A stretch of DNA of 64,000 bases from Alistipes dispar (GTDB taxonomy: Bacteria; Bacteroidota; Bacteroidia; Bacteroidales; Rikenellaceae): contig NZ_AP019736.1 in NCBI RefSeq assembly GCF_006542685.1, forward strand, positions 1,522,001-1,586,000, written 5' to 3'. Position numbers and translations under genes: made by a program. The notes below the pieces were generated by a model, which was given only the letters and a program-made list of their open reading frames with translations, ran no database searches and was not told where the DNA came from. Numbering within the stretch: position 1 is the first letter of the stretch; each line of letters starts with the position of its first letter. This document shows positions 41,109 through 50,631 of this stretch, piece after piece.

Positions 41109-44100
41109 ATGAAAAAAAGCTTACTGAAATTGGCTTTTGCAGCAGTGATAGCGGTGCTTGCGGTTCCGTTCGCAGGCAGCCGGGCTGTTGCTCAGACCCG
41201 CAATCTGACGGGAACCGTCGTCGATAAGCAGGGCAATCCCGTGATCGGCGCGGCCGTAGTCGTCGAAGGAACGACGAAAGGAACCTCGACGGGGGTGGAC
41301 GGCTCGTTCTCGCTCGACGGGGTGAAGGAGAACGCGAGCCTTACGGTCTCCTTCATCGGTTACAAAACCCTCACTACCCCCCCCCTCGGGGCGAAAACAT
41401 CCATCACGATCACGCTGGAAGAGGATACGCAACTGCTCGACGATGTGGTGGTGATCGGTTACGGCGTGCAGCGTAAGAGCGACGTGACGGGGTCGATCAC
41501 TTCGATCAAGGAAGACGTCTTCCAGTCGCGTTCGGTCGAGAATGCGCAGCAGGCGTTGCAGGGCAAGGCTCCGGGCGTGCAGGTGCTCTCCTCGTCGGCC
41601 GCTCCGGGTTCGTCTCCTTCGATCCGTATCCGCGGTTTCTCGTCGAACAACTCGGGTGCTTCGGAGCCGCTGTATGTGGTGGACGGTCTGAAAGTTTCGG
41701 ACATTTCCTACCTGGATCCCTCGTCGATCGAGTCGATGGAGATCCTCAAGGACGGCGCTTCGGCCGCCATCTACGGTGTCGAGGCCGGTAACGGTGTCAT
41801 TCTCATCACGACCAAGAAGGGCAAGAAGGGCGAGGGCCGCATTTTCTACGATTTCACCTACGGCATCACCTCGCTGGCCCGCAAGGCCGATCTGATGAAC
41901 GCCGAGCAGTATGTGGCCTATCAGACGGCGGCCGGAAACAGCCAGGTGCTCACTCCGTGGGACGGCAAGACCGATACCGACTGGTTCGACGTGCTCTACG
42001 GAGACAATGGTTCGTTCCAGCGCCATACGGCCGGAATCGAAACGGCCAACGACAACGGATCGGTGTACGCTTCGCTGTCGTATATGGACAACGACGGTAT
42101 GTATTACGGCGACAAGGACTGGATGAAACGCATCACCTTCCAGCTCAACGGCGACTACAAGATCAAGAAGTGGCTGACCTTCACGACCAACAATACGATC
42201 GAGAGTTCGCGTTATCAGAAACAGACCGACGGCGTGGGTACGGGCAATCAGGCGATCAACCCCTACGGTATGGACCCGCTGCTGCCCGCTTTCTACGACA
42301 AGGACAATCTGCCTGCGTATATGACCGAACTCATCGCACAGCAGGGCGACGATCTGTTCATGAAGAACGGGAACGGGGACTATGTGGCCGTTCCCTTCGC
42401 CGCCAAGGATGCTACCAGCCCGCTGACGCACTATTACAGCAATACGGGAAATCATAAGGATTTCGCTCTGCGCGGCACTTCGTCGCTGATTCTCACTCCC
42501 GTCAAGGGCCTTACCGTCACTTCGCGTGTCGGCTACCGGCTCGAATCGACCAATTACAGTTTCTACGGAGAACCGACCTACATGGCCGTATCGTCGCGTA
42601 CGAATCTGCAATTGGAGGGTAAGACCACGATGAACCGGTTCTACATGTGGGAGAACTTCGCCAACTACAACCGTACGTTCGGCAAGCATGCGATCAGTGC
42701 GATGGTCGGTATGGCCTATCAGTACGAGTGGAGCAACTACACTTCGGGTTCGACCAACGGACTGACGAACGATGCCGATAACTTCCATCACCTCGACTAT
42801 GCTTCGGCCGATGCGACGAAGGGTGTGGGCGGCAAGGTCGGCGAATCCTCCAGCATCAGCTATTTCGGTCGTATCGGCTATACGTTCGACGACCGTTACA
42901 ATATCATGGTCAATTTCCGCGCCGATGCTTTCGACCGGTCCAAACTGGACAAGAAGGCCCGCTGGGGCTACTTCCCCTCGGTATCGGCCGGCTGGACCAT
43001 TTCGAACGAGCCTTTCATGCGCGATATCGACCCCAAGAGCCTTTCGTTCCTGAAACTTCGTGCATCCTACGGTATTAACGGCAATATACGGACATTGTCC
43101 GGTTTCCCCTATCTGTCGTCGATGAACGTGGGCGAGTACTATCCGATGAACGGTCAGTTGATTACCACCATTTATCCTTCGGATGTACTGGCCAACAAAG
43201 ACCTGAAGTGGGAGACGGCCCGGCAGGTCGATGTCGGAGTCGATGCGCGCTTCCTGAACAACCGACTGACCTTCGGTATGGACTTCTACAACAAGAATAC
43301 CGTGGATCAGCTCGTTATCCTGACTCCCCCGCTTTCGACGGGAACCACGAGCATGGCTAAGAATGTGGGTAAGGTGAACAACCACGGTTTCGAATTCGAG
43401 CTCGGCTGGCAGGATCAGGCCGGCGAATTCTCTTACGGAGTCAATGCGAACCTTGCGACGATCAACAGCGAAGTGAAGAAACTGGAGGGACCCCGTATTC
43501 TGGACGGTATCGTCGCTTTTGACAAGGGCCAGCCGATGTGGAGCTATTACGGTTGGAAATACCTCGGCGTCGATAAAGAGGACGGCAGCGCCATCTATTA
43601 CGACAAGGATGAAAACGGCACGATCGACGACAAGGACAAAGTGTACCTGGGATCGGCTATTCCCGACTTTACCTACGGCATCACCCTCAATGCCGCTTAC
43701 AAGGGCTTCGATCTGACCGTATTCGGCAGCGGCAGCTACGGCGGCGAGCTGATGCTCAGCGCCGCCCGCAATACGCCTGCCGCCAACAAACCCTCCGTAC
43801 TCTGGACAGAGTCGTGGGACGTGATGGGAGCTAAGGCCAAATATCCGCATCCCGATCCGATCGGCGACAAGTATGCCGGCGATTCGAGCATGTGGCTCAA
43901 GAGCGGTTCCTACTTCAAGATCAAACAGATCCAGCTGGGATACACGCTGCCGTCCTCGATTACGAAGAAGATCGCCATTTCGCGCCTGCGCGTATATGTT
44001 TCGCTCGACAACTTCTTCTGCATCTCTTCTTATTGGGGTATGGATCCGGAGGCTGTCAGCGCTACTTCCGCGATCGGTATGGACTACGGTGATTACCCGA

Positions 44101-44141
44101 CTCCGAAGACTCTGACGTTCGGCGCAAACCTTTCGTTCTAA
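41109..44141 (+). CDS. SusC/RagA TonB-linked outer-membrane transporter (PUL)
   Basis: TonB-dependent oligosaccharide importer, 1010 aa. Signal peptide to about residue 28 (AVAQ), a carboxypeptidase-like domain (TGTVVDKQGNPVIGAAVVVE), the TonB box region LDDVVVIGYGVQRKSDVTGS (the SusC signature), plug to about residue 250, and a 22-strand barrel ending LTFGANLSF. It has no STN domain, unlike the first SusC in the window; regulation is likely by the downstream hybrid two-component system. A C9 tract (41377-41385) lies in the carboxypeptidase-like domain. SusD follows after 21 bp. Confidence 0.97.
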   Translation: MKKSLLKLAFAAVIAVLAVPFAGSRAVAQTRNLTGTVVDKQGNPVIGAAVVVEGTTKGTSTGVDGSFSLDGVKENASLTVSFIGYKTLTTPPLGAKTSITITLEEDTQLLDDVVVIGYGVQRKSDVTGSITSIKEDVFQSRSVENAQQALQGKAPGVQVLSSSAAPGSSPSIRIRGFSSNNSGASEPLYVVDGLKVSDISYLDPSSIESMEILKDGASAAIYGVEAGNGVILITTKKGKKGEGRIFYDFTYGITSLARKADLMNAEQYVAYQTAAGNSQVLTPWDGKTDTDWFDVLYGDNGSFQRHTAGIETANDNGSVYASLSYMDNDGMYYGDKDWMKRITFQLNGDYKIKKWLTFTTNNTIESSRYQKQTDGVGTGNQAINPYGMDPLLPAFYDKDNLPAYMTELIAQQGDDLFMKNGNGDYVAVPFAAKDATSPLTHYYSNTGNHKDFALRGTSSLILTPVKGLTVTSRVGYRLESTNYSFYGEPTYMAVSSRTNLQLEGKTTMNRFYMWENFANYNRTFGKHAISAMVGMAYQYEWSNYTSGSTNGLTNDADNFHHLDYASADATKGVGGKVGESSSISYFGRIGYTFDDRYNIMVNFRADAFDRSKLDKKARWGYFPSVSAGWTISNEPFMRDIDPKSLSFLKLRASYGINGNIRTLSGFPYLSSMNVGEYYPMNGQLITTIYPSDVLANKDLKWETARQVDVGVDARFLNNRLTFGMDFYNKNTVDQLVILTPPLSTGTTSMAKNVGKVNNHGFEFELGWQDQAGEFSYGVNANLATINSEVKKLEGPRILDGIVAFDKGQPMWSYYGWKYLGVDKEDGSAIYYDKDENGTIDDKDKVYLGSAIPDFTYGITLNAAYKGFDLTVFGSGSYGGELMLSAARNTPAANKPSVLWTESWDVMGAKAKYPHPDPIGDKYAGDSSMWLKSGSYFKIKQIQLGYTLPSSITKKIAISRLRVYVSLDNFFCISSYWGMDPEAVSATSAIGMDYGDYPTPKTLTFGANLSF
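41377..41385 (+). repeat. C9 homopolymer within susC coding sequence
   Basis: Nine consecutive C encode Thr-Pro-Pro-Leu at about residues 90-93 of the PUL SusC. A one-base change would truncate the protein before the TonB box. Confidence 0.9.
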
Positions 44142-44162
44142 CCTAAAAACATTACGACTACC

Positions 44163-45965
44163 ATGAAAAAGCATATTATAGCGTTGGCCGGTCTGCTTGC
44201 CGGGGCGATGATGGTGACCTCCTGCTCCCAGGCGCGTCTCGATGACGTGGAACAGCTCGGAGCTATCGAGGTGGACAAGACCTATGCGGAAGCGGACGAT
44301 GCCACGGCGCAGCAGTTGATCGCAAACGTTTACGTCACGGTCAAATACCTGATGATGGGCGACTGGGGCGTGCATTACATAGCAACCACTTCGGCCAAGA
44401 CGGCCGAGTGCTGGCCGGGCGGTTCGGGCCCGAACGACGGTACGGACTACCATCGTATGTCGGCCATGATCGACGACTCGGAGAACAACGCCTACAAGGA
44501 GATGTACACCCGGTTCTACAAGATCATGTATAAGTGCAACCGCATCGTGGACCAGCTCAACGACGGTTCCGACGAGCGCAAGCGCGTGATCGCCGAGGCG
44601 AAGGCCTGGCGCGCGTGGGCGATGATGCGTCTGACCCAGCTCTGGGGTTCGGCTCCGTTGGTGGAGCATGTGCTCGACGGAGACAAGTATTCGTTCTACC
44701 CCGGCAACTCGGACCCCGAAGAGAACTGGAAGTGGATCATGCAGCAGTTCGACGAGGCTCAGGCCGTGCTTCCTTCGAAGAGCGGTCTGGGCGGCCAGAA
44801 GGCGATCGGCGGCCGTTGGACCAAGGAGGCTTGCTACGCTTATATGGCGCAGGGCTATATGTGGCGGAACGATTACGAGAACGCCAAGATCGAATTGGCC
44901 AAGGTCATCAACTCGGGCAAGTACGAACTTTGGACCAAGACCGCGACCATGGGTCCGTCGAGCTACGGCGTGAATATGGAGCTCGCCAAATCGAACAATG
45001 CGGATACGTGGAAGGACGGCAATGAAGAATACGAGTATCTGACGCTCTACCGCGCCGAGGCCGACTTCTGCGACGAGTTCCTGCTCGAGCTGGATATAGA
45101 CGGCGATGCCACGACGATCGCCAACACCGAACCTTACTGGTTCCGTGCCTACATGAACTGGCGCAAGGACGAGGTGAATCTGCCGGGCAATACCACCACC
45201 GCTTCCGACGGCTGGGGGTTCATCAACCCCACGAAGACCTTCGCGCAGGCTTTCGCAAGACATGACGGCAACAGCATCCGCCGTCGTGCGAACGTCGCCA
45301 CTTACAGCGAGGTGTACCACGATTTCCCCTATCTGAGCGAGAGCGCCCGCGGCGTCATGTCGAGCGGCCTGTTCGAGAACGAGGGCTATTTCCGCATGAA
45401 ATACTACGATTTCGTGGACGATGTGGTCCCCGAGCGTTTCGCTTCCGGCCAGACGAACGGCAATACGACCAACTTCCCGCTGATGCGTTATGCCGACGTG
45501 CTGCTGATGTACGCCGAGGCATGCTGCATGTCGGGCGAAGGTACGGCGAATATCACCGGTTTGGAGGCGCTGAACAAGGTGCGCCAGCGTGCCGGACTGA
45601 CACCTGCTCCTGCGCTGGATATGGACAACGAGGAATACGGTATCAAGGCCGAGCGCCGTTTCGAACTCTGGCTCGACGACTGCGACCGCTATGTGGACCT
45701 GATCCGCTGGGGCGATTACAAGGATTTCATCACCGATACTTCGGACAAGGGCGTGAGCGAGCACTGGGGCAACGAGTGCGTCTGGCTGCTCGGAATGAAG
45801 GATAAGAATGTGCGCACGGACGATCCGCTGGATGTCAGCAACTACGAGGTGCGTTACGACCCGCTGTCCGTGCGCGGTTCGTGGAACGACCGTCTTTATC
45901 TCTTCCCGTTCCCGTACGCCGAGACGACGCAGAACCCCAACCTGGACCAGAATACCGGTTGGTAA
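44163..45965 (+). CDS. SusD/RagB-family glycan-binding lipoprotein (PUL)
   Basis: 600 aa surface lipoprotein pairing with the SusC upstream. Lipoprotein signal MKKHIIALAGLLAGAMMVTSC (Cys at 21). Helical TPR core with NRIVDQLNDG and EAKAWRAWAMMRLTQLWGS (the ALRAxxY-like SusD motif), and the C-terminal RRFELWLDDCDRYVDLIRWG, a SusD hallmark. Longer than many SusDs by about 50 residues, mostly in loops near the expected ligand face. The ligand is unknown; context suggests a mannose-containing glycan. Confidence 0.96.
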   Translation: MKKHIIALAGLLAGAMMVTSCSQARLDDVEQLGAIEVDKTYAEADDATAQQLIANVYVTVKYLMMGDWGVHYIATTSAKTAECWPGGSGPNDGTDYHRMSAMIDDSENNAYKEMYTRFYKIMYKCNRIVDQLNDGSDERKRVIAEAKAWRAWAMMRLTQLWGSAPLVEHVLDGDKYSFYPGNSDPEENWKWIMQQFDEAQAVLPSKSGLGGQKAIGGRWTKEACYAYMAQGYMWRNDYENAKIELAKVINSGKYELWTKTATMGPSSYGVNMELAKSNNADTWKDGNEEYEYLTLYRAEADFCDEFLLELDIDGDATTIANTEPYWFRAYMNWRKDEVNLPGNTTTASDGWGFINPTKTFAQAFARHDGNSIRRRANVATYSEVYHDFPYLSESARGVMSSGLFENEGYFRMKYYDFVDDVVPERFASGQTNGNTTNFPLMRYADVLLMYAEACCMSGEGTANITGLEALNKVRQRAGLTPAPALDMDNEEYGIKAERRFELWLDDCDRYVDLIRWGDYKDFITDTSDKGVSEHWGNECVWLLGMKDKNVRTDDPLDVSNYEVRYDPLSVRGSWNDRLYLFPFPYAETTQNPNLDQNTGW

Positions 45966-46002
45966 CGGATAGCGGTTCCGGAGGTTCCGGAACGGCATGA
46001 CG

Positions 46003-46067
46003 ATCCGGCGATGGCGGTGGAGCGATCCTGTTTTCACATGGCCGTCGCCGGATTTTCCGAAATCCGG
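46003..46067 (+). other. Mutually exclusive hairpins after susD (attenuator-like)
   Basis: Hairpin 1 pairs 46003-46015 with 46041-46053 (13 bp, one G-U) and is followed by TTTT, resembling a terminator. Hairpin 2 pairs 46048-46055 with 46060-46067 (perfect 8 bp, 4-nt loop). They share bases 46048-46053, so only one can form at a time. They lie in the 194-bp gap between susD and the GH2 gene. Confidence 0.5.
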
Positions 46068-46159
46068 GAATCATTGAACCGGTTCCCGGGTACGAAGGGC
46101 TTCGCGGTCCGGACATACGGTCCGGGGCGGAGCCGAAACCTGAAAATACAACCGAACGA

Positions 46160-49102
46160 ATGAAAAGAATCGTATTGATCGCGGCGATGCTGTCGGCGGC
46201 TTTCCGTCTGCCGGCCGCCGTGGAGCGGACGTCGCTCGACAGCGACGGCGGGGTGGCCGGCTGGAGGCTGCTGCCCCAGGACGAGGTGCGCGACGCACGG
46301 GCCATGATGGAGGCCGGATACGACGTGTCGGAGTGGATTCCGGCCGTCGTCCCCGGAGCCGTGTTCACCTCCTATGTCGAGGCGGGAATCGAGCCCGACC
46401 CGAACTTCGGCGACAACGCCTACCGGGCGGACCGGAAGAAATACGACCGGAATTTCTGGTATCGGACCGAACTGGCTACCGAGGAGCTTCCGGCGGGCGG
46501 GCACTGCTGGCTCTGCTTCGAGGGGGCGAACCGCCGTGCCGAGGTCTATTTCAACGGCGAACGGCTGGGCGGTCTCGACGGATTCATGGACCGCGGGCGG
46601 TTCGAGGTGACGGAGCTGCTCCGCCGCGACGGGCGGAAGAACGTGCTGGCCGTGCTGGTCCGTGCCCCGAAGACGCCGATCGCCAACCATGCCAGTCCGA
46701 CCTATATTTCGAGTGCCGGATGGGACTGGATGCCCTATGTCCCCGGCCTGCTGAACGGCATCACGGACGACGTGTGGTTCGAGACCTCGGGCGGCGTTTC
46801 GATCGTCGATCCGTGGATACGGACGAAAGTCCCCTCGAAGGGCGAGGGCATCGTGTCGCTCGAGACCGAGCTCTGCAACCATTCGGACGAGACGGTGCAG
46901 GGCGTGCTCCGGGGCGTGATCCGTCCCGGGGAGATCGTCTTCGAGAAGCCGTTCCGGATCGACGCCGGGCAGCAGCGCGCCGTGGGCGTGCATCCCCGCG
47001 AGTTCCCGCAACTGAAGATCGCCGATCCGGCGCTGTGGTGGCCCAACGGTTACGGCGACCCGAACCTCTACACGTGCGAGCTGACTTGCGAGGTCGGCGG
47101 CGAGGTCTCCGACCGCCGGACGGTGACGTTCGGCATCCGCGAGTACTCCTACGACTTCGCGGAGGGAGTCTTCCGGCTCTCGGTGAACGGCGAGCGCATC
47201 TTCTGCAAGGGCGGAAACTGGGGCATGAGCGAATGGCTGCTCCGCTGCCGCGGCGGGGAGTACGACCTGAAGGTCCGGCTGCACCGCGAGATGAACTACA
47301 ACATGATCCGCAACTGGATCGGTTCGACCACCGACGAGGAGTTCTACGAGGCGTGCGACCGCTACGGCATCATGGTATGGGACGATTTCTGGCTCAACTC
47401 GCACCCCAACCTGCCCGACGACCTCTTCGCCTTCAACCGCAACGCCGTGGAGAAGATCAAGCGGCTGCGCAACCACCCGTCGATCGCCGTCTGGTGCGGC
47501 GACAACGAGGGCGTGCCCCTGGCGCCGCTGAACGAGTGGCTGCGCGAGGACGTGCGGACCTTCGACGGCGGCGACCGCTGGTATCAGCCCATTTCGCGCG
47601 AATACGGCTTTTCGGGCAGCGGCCCGTGGACCAACGCGCACCCGATCTGGTACTTCACGGCCTATCCTTCGGGATTCGGCGAGCACAAGCTCGACGGGTG
47701 GGGCTTCCGCACGGAGATCGGCACGGCGGTCTTCACCAACTACGAGAGTTACAGGAAGTTCATGCCCGACCCCGACCGCTGGCCCATGTCGCAGGAGATG
47801 CTCGACAAGCACTTCTTCGGCCGTTCGTCGTTCAACTCGCGGCCCGACCGCTATTTCGCCACCGTGGAGTACAACTACGGAAAGGCGTCCGGCACGGAGG
47901 ATTTCTGCCGCAAGGCCCAGTTGCTCAATATCGAGGCCAACAAGGCCATGTACGAAGGGTGGCAGCACCACATGTGGAACGACGCCACGGGCGTGCTGAC
48001 GTGGATGAGCCAGTCGGCCTATCCGTCGTTCGTATGGCAGACCTACGATTACTATTACGACCTCAACGGCGCGTACTGGGGCGTGCGCAAGGCGTGCGAG
48101 CCGGTGCACGTGCAGTGGAGCTATGCCGACAATACGGTGAAGGCGGTCAATGCCACGCTGCGCGGCTACGAAGGGGCGCACGTCACGGCGACGGTTTACG
48201 ACATGGAGGGGCGCGAAGTGAAGCGTTATTCGCGCGAGGCGACCCTCACGGTGCATCCGAACAGCGCTGTGGAGGCGCTGCGGCTTCCTCTGCCGGCTGA
48301 CGGAAACCTCGCGCGCGGCAAGCGGGCCGTCTGTTCGTCGTCCGGCGTGACGGATTACCACGCCGCCGAGGCGGTCACGGACGGCAATACGGGGTCGGCG
48401 TGGTCGGCCACCGGAGGCGAAGGGGAATGGGTCTATGTCGATCTGGGCGCTCCGACCCGTTTCTCGACGATCGTGCTGTCGTGGGAGAGCGAGGTGGCCG
48501 CACGGTACGACGTGCTCGTCTCGGACGATGCCGAAACCTGGCGGACGGTCCATGTCGGCGACAAGGGCTCTTCGCCCATCGACGAGATCACGATCGAACC
48601 CGTGACGGCGCGCTACGTCAAGGTGCTCGACGTGAAGAGCTGGCAGCCGGGCCGCAAGATGGCGCTGTACGAGATCGAGCTCTACGACACGGAGGCGGAA
48701 CCGGCCGGGCTCTCGCCCGTGCACTTCATCCGGCTGCGGCTGACGGACGCCGCCGGGAAGCTGCTGTCGGAGAATTTCTACTGGCGTTCGAACCGGCTGG
48801 GCGACTACCGCGCGCTCGACGGCCTGGAGCCTGCGCGGCTCGACGTGCGCTCGAAGGAGGAGACCGTCGGCGCGAAGCGCATCGTCCGGACGACGGTGAC
48901 GAACCGCGGCCGCGGCGTGGCTTTCGCCGTGCGCGTCATGCCGACCTACGCCTCGACGGGCGAACAACTGCTGCCCGCCGTCATGGACGACAACTATTTC
49001 ACGCTCCTGCCGGGCGAGAGGCGGACGGTGACGACCGAGTTCGACGCCGCGCTGCTCGGGGAGGACGCGTGCCGCGTGATAGCGAGACCCTATAACGATT
49101 GA
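46160..49102 (+). CDS. GH2-family exo-beta-glucosaminidase/mannosidase-like enzyme with inserted F5/8C domain
   Basis: 980 aa, signal peptide MKRIVLIAAMLSAAFRLPAA. GH2 layout: jelly roll (about 30-200), immunoglobulin-like domain, TIM barrel with the acid/base in IAVWCGDNEGVP (about residue 448) and a nucleophile region near FRTEIGT. The closest groups I recognise are exo-beta-D-glucosaminidases and mannosylglycoprotein endo-beta-mannosidases, which share this DNE motif. About residues 714-845 form an F5/8-type C (CBM32-like) sugar-binding domain (NLARGKRAVCSSSG to MALYEIELYD) inserted before the last beta-sandwich. It is followed 4 bp later by a sialate O-acetylesterase. The likely target is a core residue of an N-glycan or a chitosan-like sugar. 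Confidence 0.88.
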   Translation: MKRIVLIAAMLSAAFRLPAAVERTSLDSDGGVAGWRLLPQDEVRDARAMMEAGYDVSEWIPAVVPGAVFTSYVEAGIEPDPNFGDNAYRADRKKYDRNFWYRTELATEELPAGGHCWLCFEGANRRAEVYFNGERLGGLDGFMDRGRFEVTELLRRDGRKNVLAVLVRAPKTPIANHASPTYISSAGWDWMPYVPGLLNGITDDVWFETSGGVSIVDPWIRTKVPSKGEGIVSLETELCNHSDETVQGVLRGVIRPGEIVFEKPFRIDAGQQRAVGVHPREFPQLKIADPALWWPNGYGDPNLYTCELTCEVGGEVSDRRTVTFGIREYSYDFAEGVFRLSVNGERIFCKGGNWGMSEWLLRCRGGEYDLKVRLHREMNYNMIRNWIGSTTDEEFYEACDRYGIMVWDDFWLNSHPNLPDDLFAFNRNAVEKIKRLRNHPSIAVWCGDNEGVPLAPLNEWLREDVRTFDGGDRWYQPISREYGFSGSGPWTNAHPIWYFTAYPSGFGEHKLDGWGFRTEIGTAVFTNYESYRKFMPDPDRWPMSQEMLDKHFFGRSSFNSRPDRYFATVEYNYGKASGTEDFCRKAQLLNIEANKAMYEGWQHHMWNDATGVLTWMSQSAYPSFVWQTYDYYYDLNGAYWGVRKACEPVHVQWSYADNTVKAVNATLRGYEGAHVTATVYDMEGREVKRYSREATLTVHPNSAVEALRLPLPADGNLARGKRAVCSSSGVTDYHAAEAVTDGNTGSAWSATGGEGEWVYVDLGAPTRFSTIVLSWESEVAARYDVLVSDDAETWRTVHVGDKGSSPIDEITIEPVTARYVKVLDVKSWQPGRKMALYEIELYDTEAEPAGLSPVHFIRLRLTDAAGKLLSENFYWRSNRLGDYRALDGLEPARLDVRSKEETVGAKRIVRTTVTNRGRGVAFAVRVMPTYASTGEQLLPAVMDDNYFTLLPGERRTVTTEFDAALLGEDACRVIARPYND

Positions 49103-49106
49103 TACG

Positions 49107-50549
49107 ATGAGACGTTTCTGGTTATTGTTTTCCGTGCTGCTCGCGGCGGCATGGACGCCTGCCGGGGCGAAAGTCCGGCTCCCGGCCGTCGTGGGCGACA
49201 ACATGGTGCTGCAACAGGCGACGGACGTGAAGGTCTGGGGCTGGGCGGCCCCGGGTTCGGAGGTGCGGGTGGCCCCTTCGTGGGGGGCTGCCGTGCGGAC
49301 GGAGGCCGACGCCGAAGGCCGCTGGTGCACGACGTTGCGCACGCCTGCGGCGTCGTTCGAGAAACGCACGATCCGCATCGGCGACGGCGACGGCGAACCG
49401 GTCGTGCTGCGCAACGTGCTGATCGGCGAGGTGTGGCTCTGCTCGGGCCAGTCGAACATGGAGATTCCCGTGCAGGGCGGACGCGACTGCCCGATCGAAC
49501 ACTCGCTCGAGATCATCGCCGAGAGCGCGCAGTATCCCGACGTGAGGCTCTTCTCGGTGAAGATCGACGGCGGCCTCACGCCGCGCGAGGACGTGACGGG
49601 CGCCTGGTGCGAGGCTTCGCCCGCCACGGTGAAGACCTTCAGCGCCGTCGGCTACCTCTTCGGGCGCAACCTGCGCCGGGCGCTCGGCGTGCCCGTGGGG
49701 ATCATCAACAGCAGTTGCGGCGGCACGTGGATCGAGGCGTGGTTCCCGGCCGAACTGCAGAAACATTTCGGGGATTTCGACCCCGCGTCGCTCCCCACGC
49801 GCGAGGGGCAGAGCGGCATGACGACCGTCGAGATTCTCTACAACGGCATGATCTACCCGCTGCACAACTTCGCCATCAAGGGCTTCTGCTGGTATCAGGG
49901 CTGCACGAACGTCGGACGCAGCACCTACTACGCCGAGAAGATGGTGGCGATGATCGACCATTGGCGCGACCTGTGGGGCGGCGACCGCAAGCCGTTCTAC
50001 TACGTCGAGATCGCTCCGGTGGAGAACGGCGAGCAGAACGTGGACTGCGCGCTGGTGCGCGAGCAGCAGGCCCGGGTGATGGAGATGACCGACAACGTGG
50101 GCATGGTTTCGACCAACGACCTGGTGTACGACTACGAACGCTGGAACGTGCACCCCTCGCAGAAGGAGCCGATCGCGCAGCGGCTGGCCTACTGGGCGCT
50201 GAGCCGCGACTACGGCTACGGCGACGCGATCAAGACGATCGGGCCGCGCTACAAGTCGATGGAGGTGCTCGAGGGCGGCGTCGTGCGGCTGTCGTTCGAC
50301 GGCAGCGACTGCGGCTTCCTCGTCAAGGGCGAGATCGAGGGCTTCGAGCTGGCCGGGGCCGACGGGAAGTTCCACCCGGCCCGCGCCGAGCGTCGTCGTC
50401 CCGATCCCACGGTGCTCTACGTCTCGACCTATGCCGTGGGCGAACCCAAATACGTGCGCTACAACTTCAAGAATTGCAGCATCGGGCATCTGTGGGACGC
50501 CTTCGGGCAGCCCGTGATTCCGTTCCGCACGGACGATTTCGACGAATAG
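49107..50549 (+). CDS. Sialate O-acetylesterase family protein (SGNH), short form
   Basis: Predicted exported carbohydrate O-acetylesterase, 480 aa, signal peptide MRRFWLLFSVLLAAAWTPAGA. Family marks: LPAVVGDNMVLQQATDVKVWGWA, nucleophile Ser in CSGQSNME, GTWIEAWF and FCWYQGCTNVG. At the C-terminal block the sequence reads WNVHPSQKEPIAQRLAYWAL, so the residue two before the His is Asn, where the second copy in this locus has Asp (DIHP). It lacks the extra beta-sandwich of the second copy. It overlaps functionally with its neighbours in removing acetyl groups before glycosidases act. Tightly linked to the GH2 upstream (4 bp). Confidence 0.9.
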   Translation: MRRFWLLFSVLLAAAWTPAGAKVRLPAVVGDNMVLQQATDVKVWGWAAPGSEVRVAPSWGAAVRTEADAEGRWCTTLRTPAASFEKRTIRIGDGDGEPVVLRNVLIGEVWLCSGQSNMEIPVQGGRDCPIEHSLEIIAESAQYPDVRLFSVKIDGGLTPREDVTGAWCEASPATVKTFSAVGYLFGRNLRRALGVPVGIINSSCGGTWIEAWFPAELQKHFGDFDPASLPTREGQSGMTTVEILYNGMIYPLHNFAIKGFCWYQGCTNVGRSTYYAEKMVAMIDHWRDLWGGDRKPFYYVEIAPVENGEQNVDCALVREQQARVMEMTDNVGMVSTNDLVYDYERWNVHPSQKEPIAQRLAYWALSRDYGYGDAIKTIGPRYKSMEVLEGGVVRLSFDGSDCGFLVKGEIEGFELAGADGKFHPARAERRRPDPTVLYVSTYAVGEPKYVRYNFKNCSIGHLWDAFGQPVIPFRTDDFDE

Positions 50550-50631
50550 AACCGGTGCGGCGGGCGCGCCCCGGGAACGGAGCGTGTCCGCCGGGCCGGA
50601 GAAGATAACGGACTTAAATCAAACGACCGAA

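Noticed and set aside
41121..46037. 1638-codon open frame on the minus strand, opposite susC/susD
   Set aside because: Same reason: the plus strand encodes a full SusC and SusD with signal peptides and signatures.
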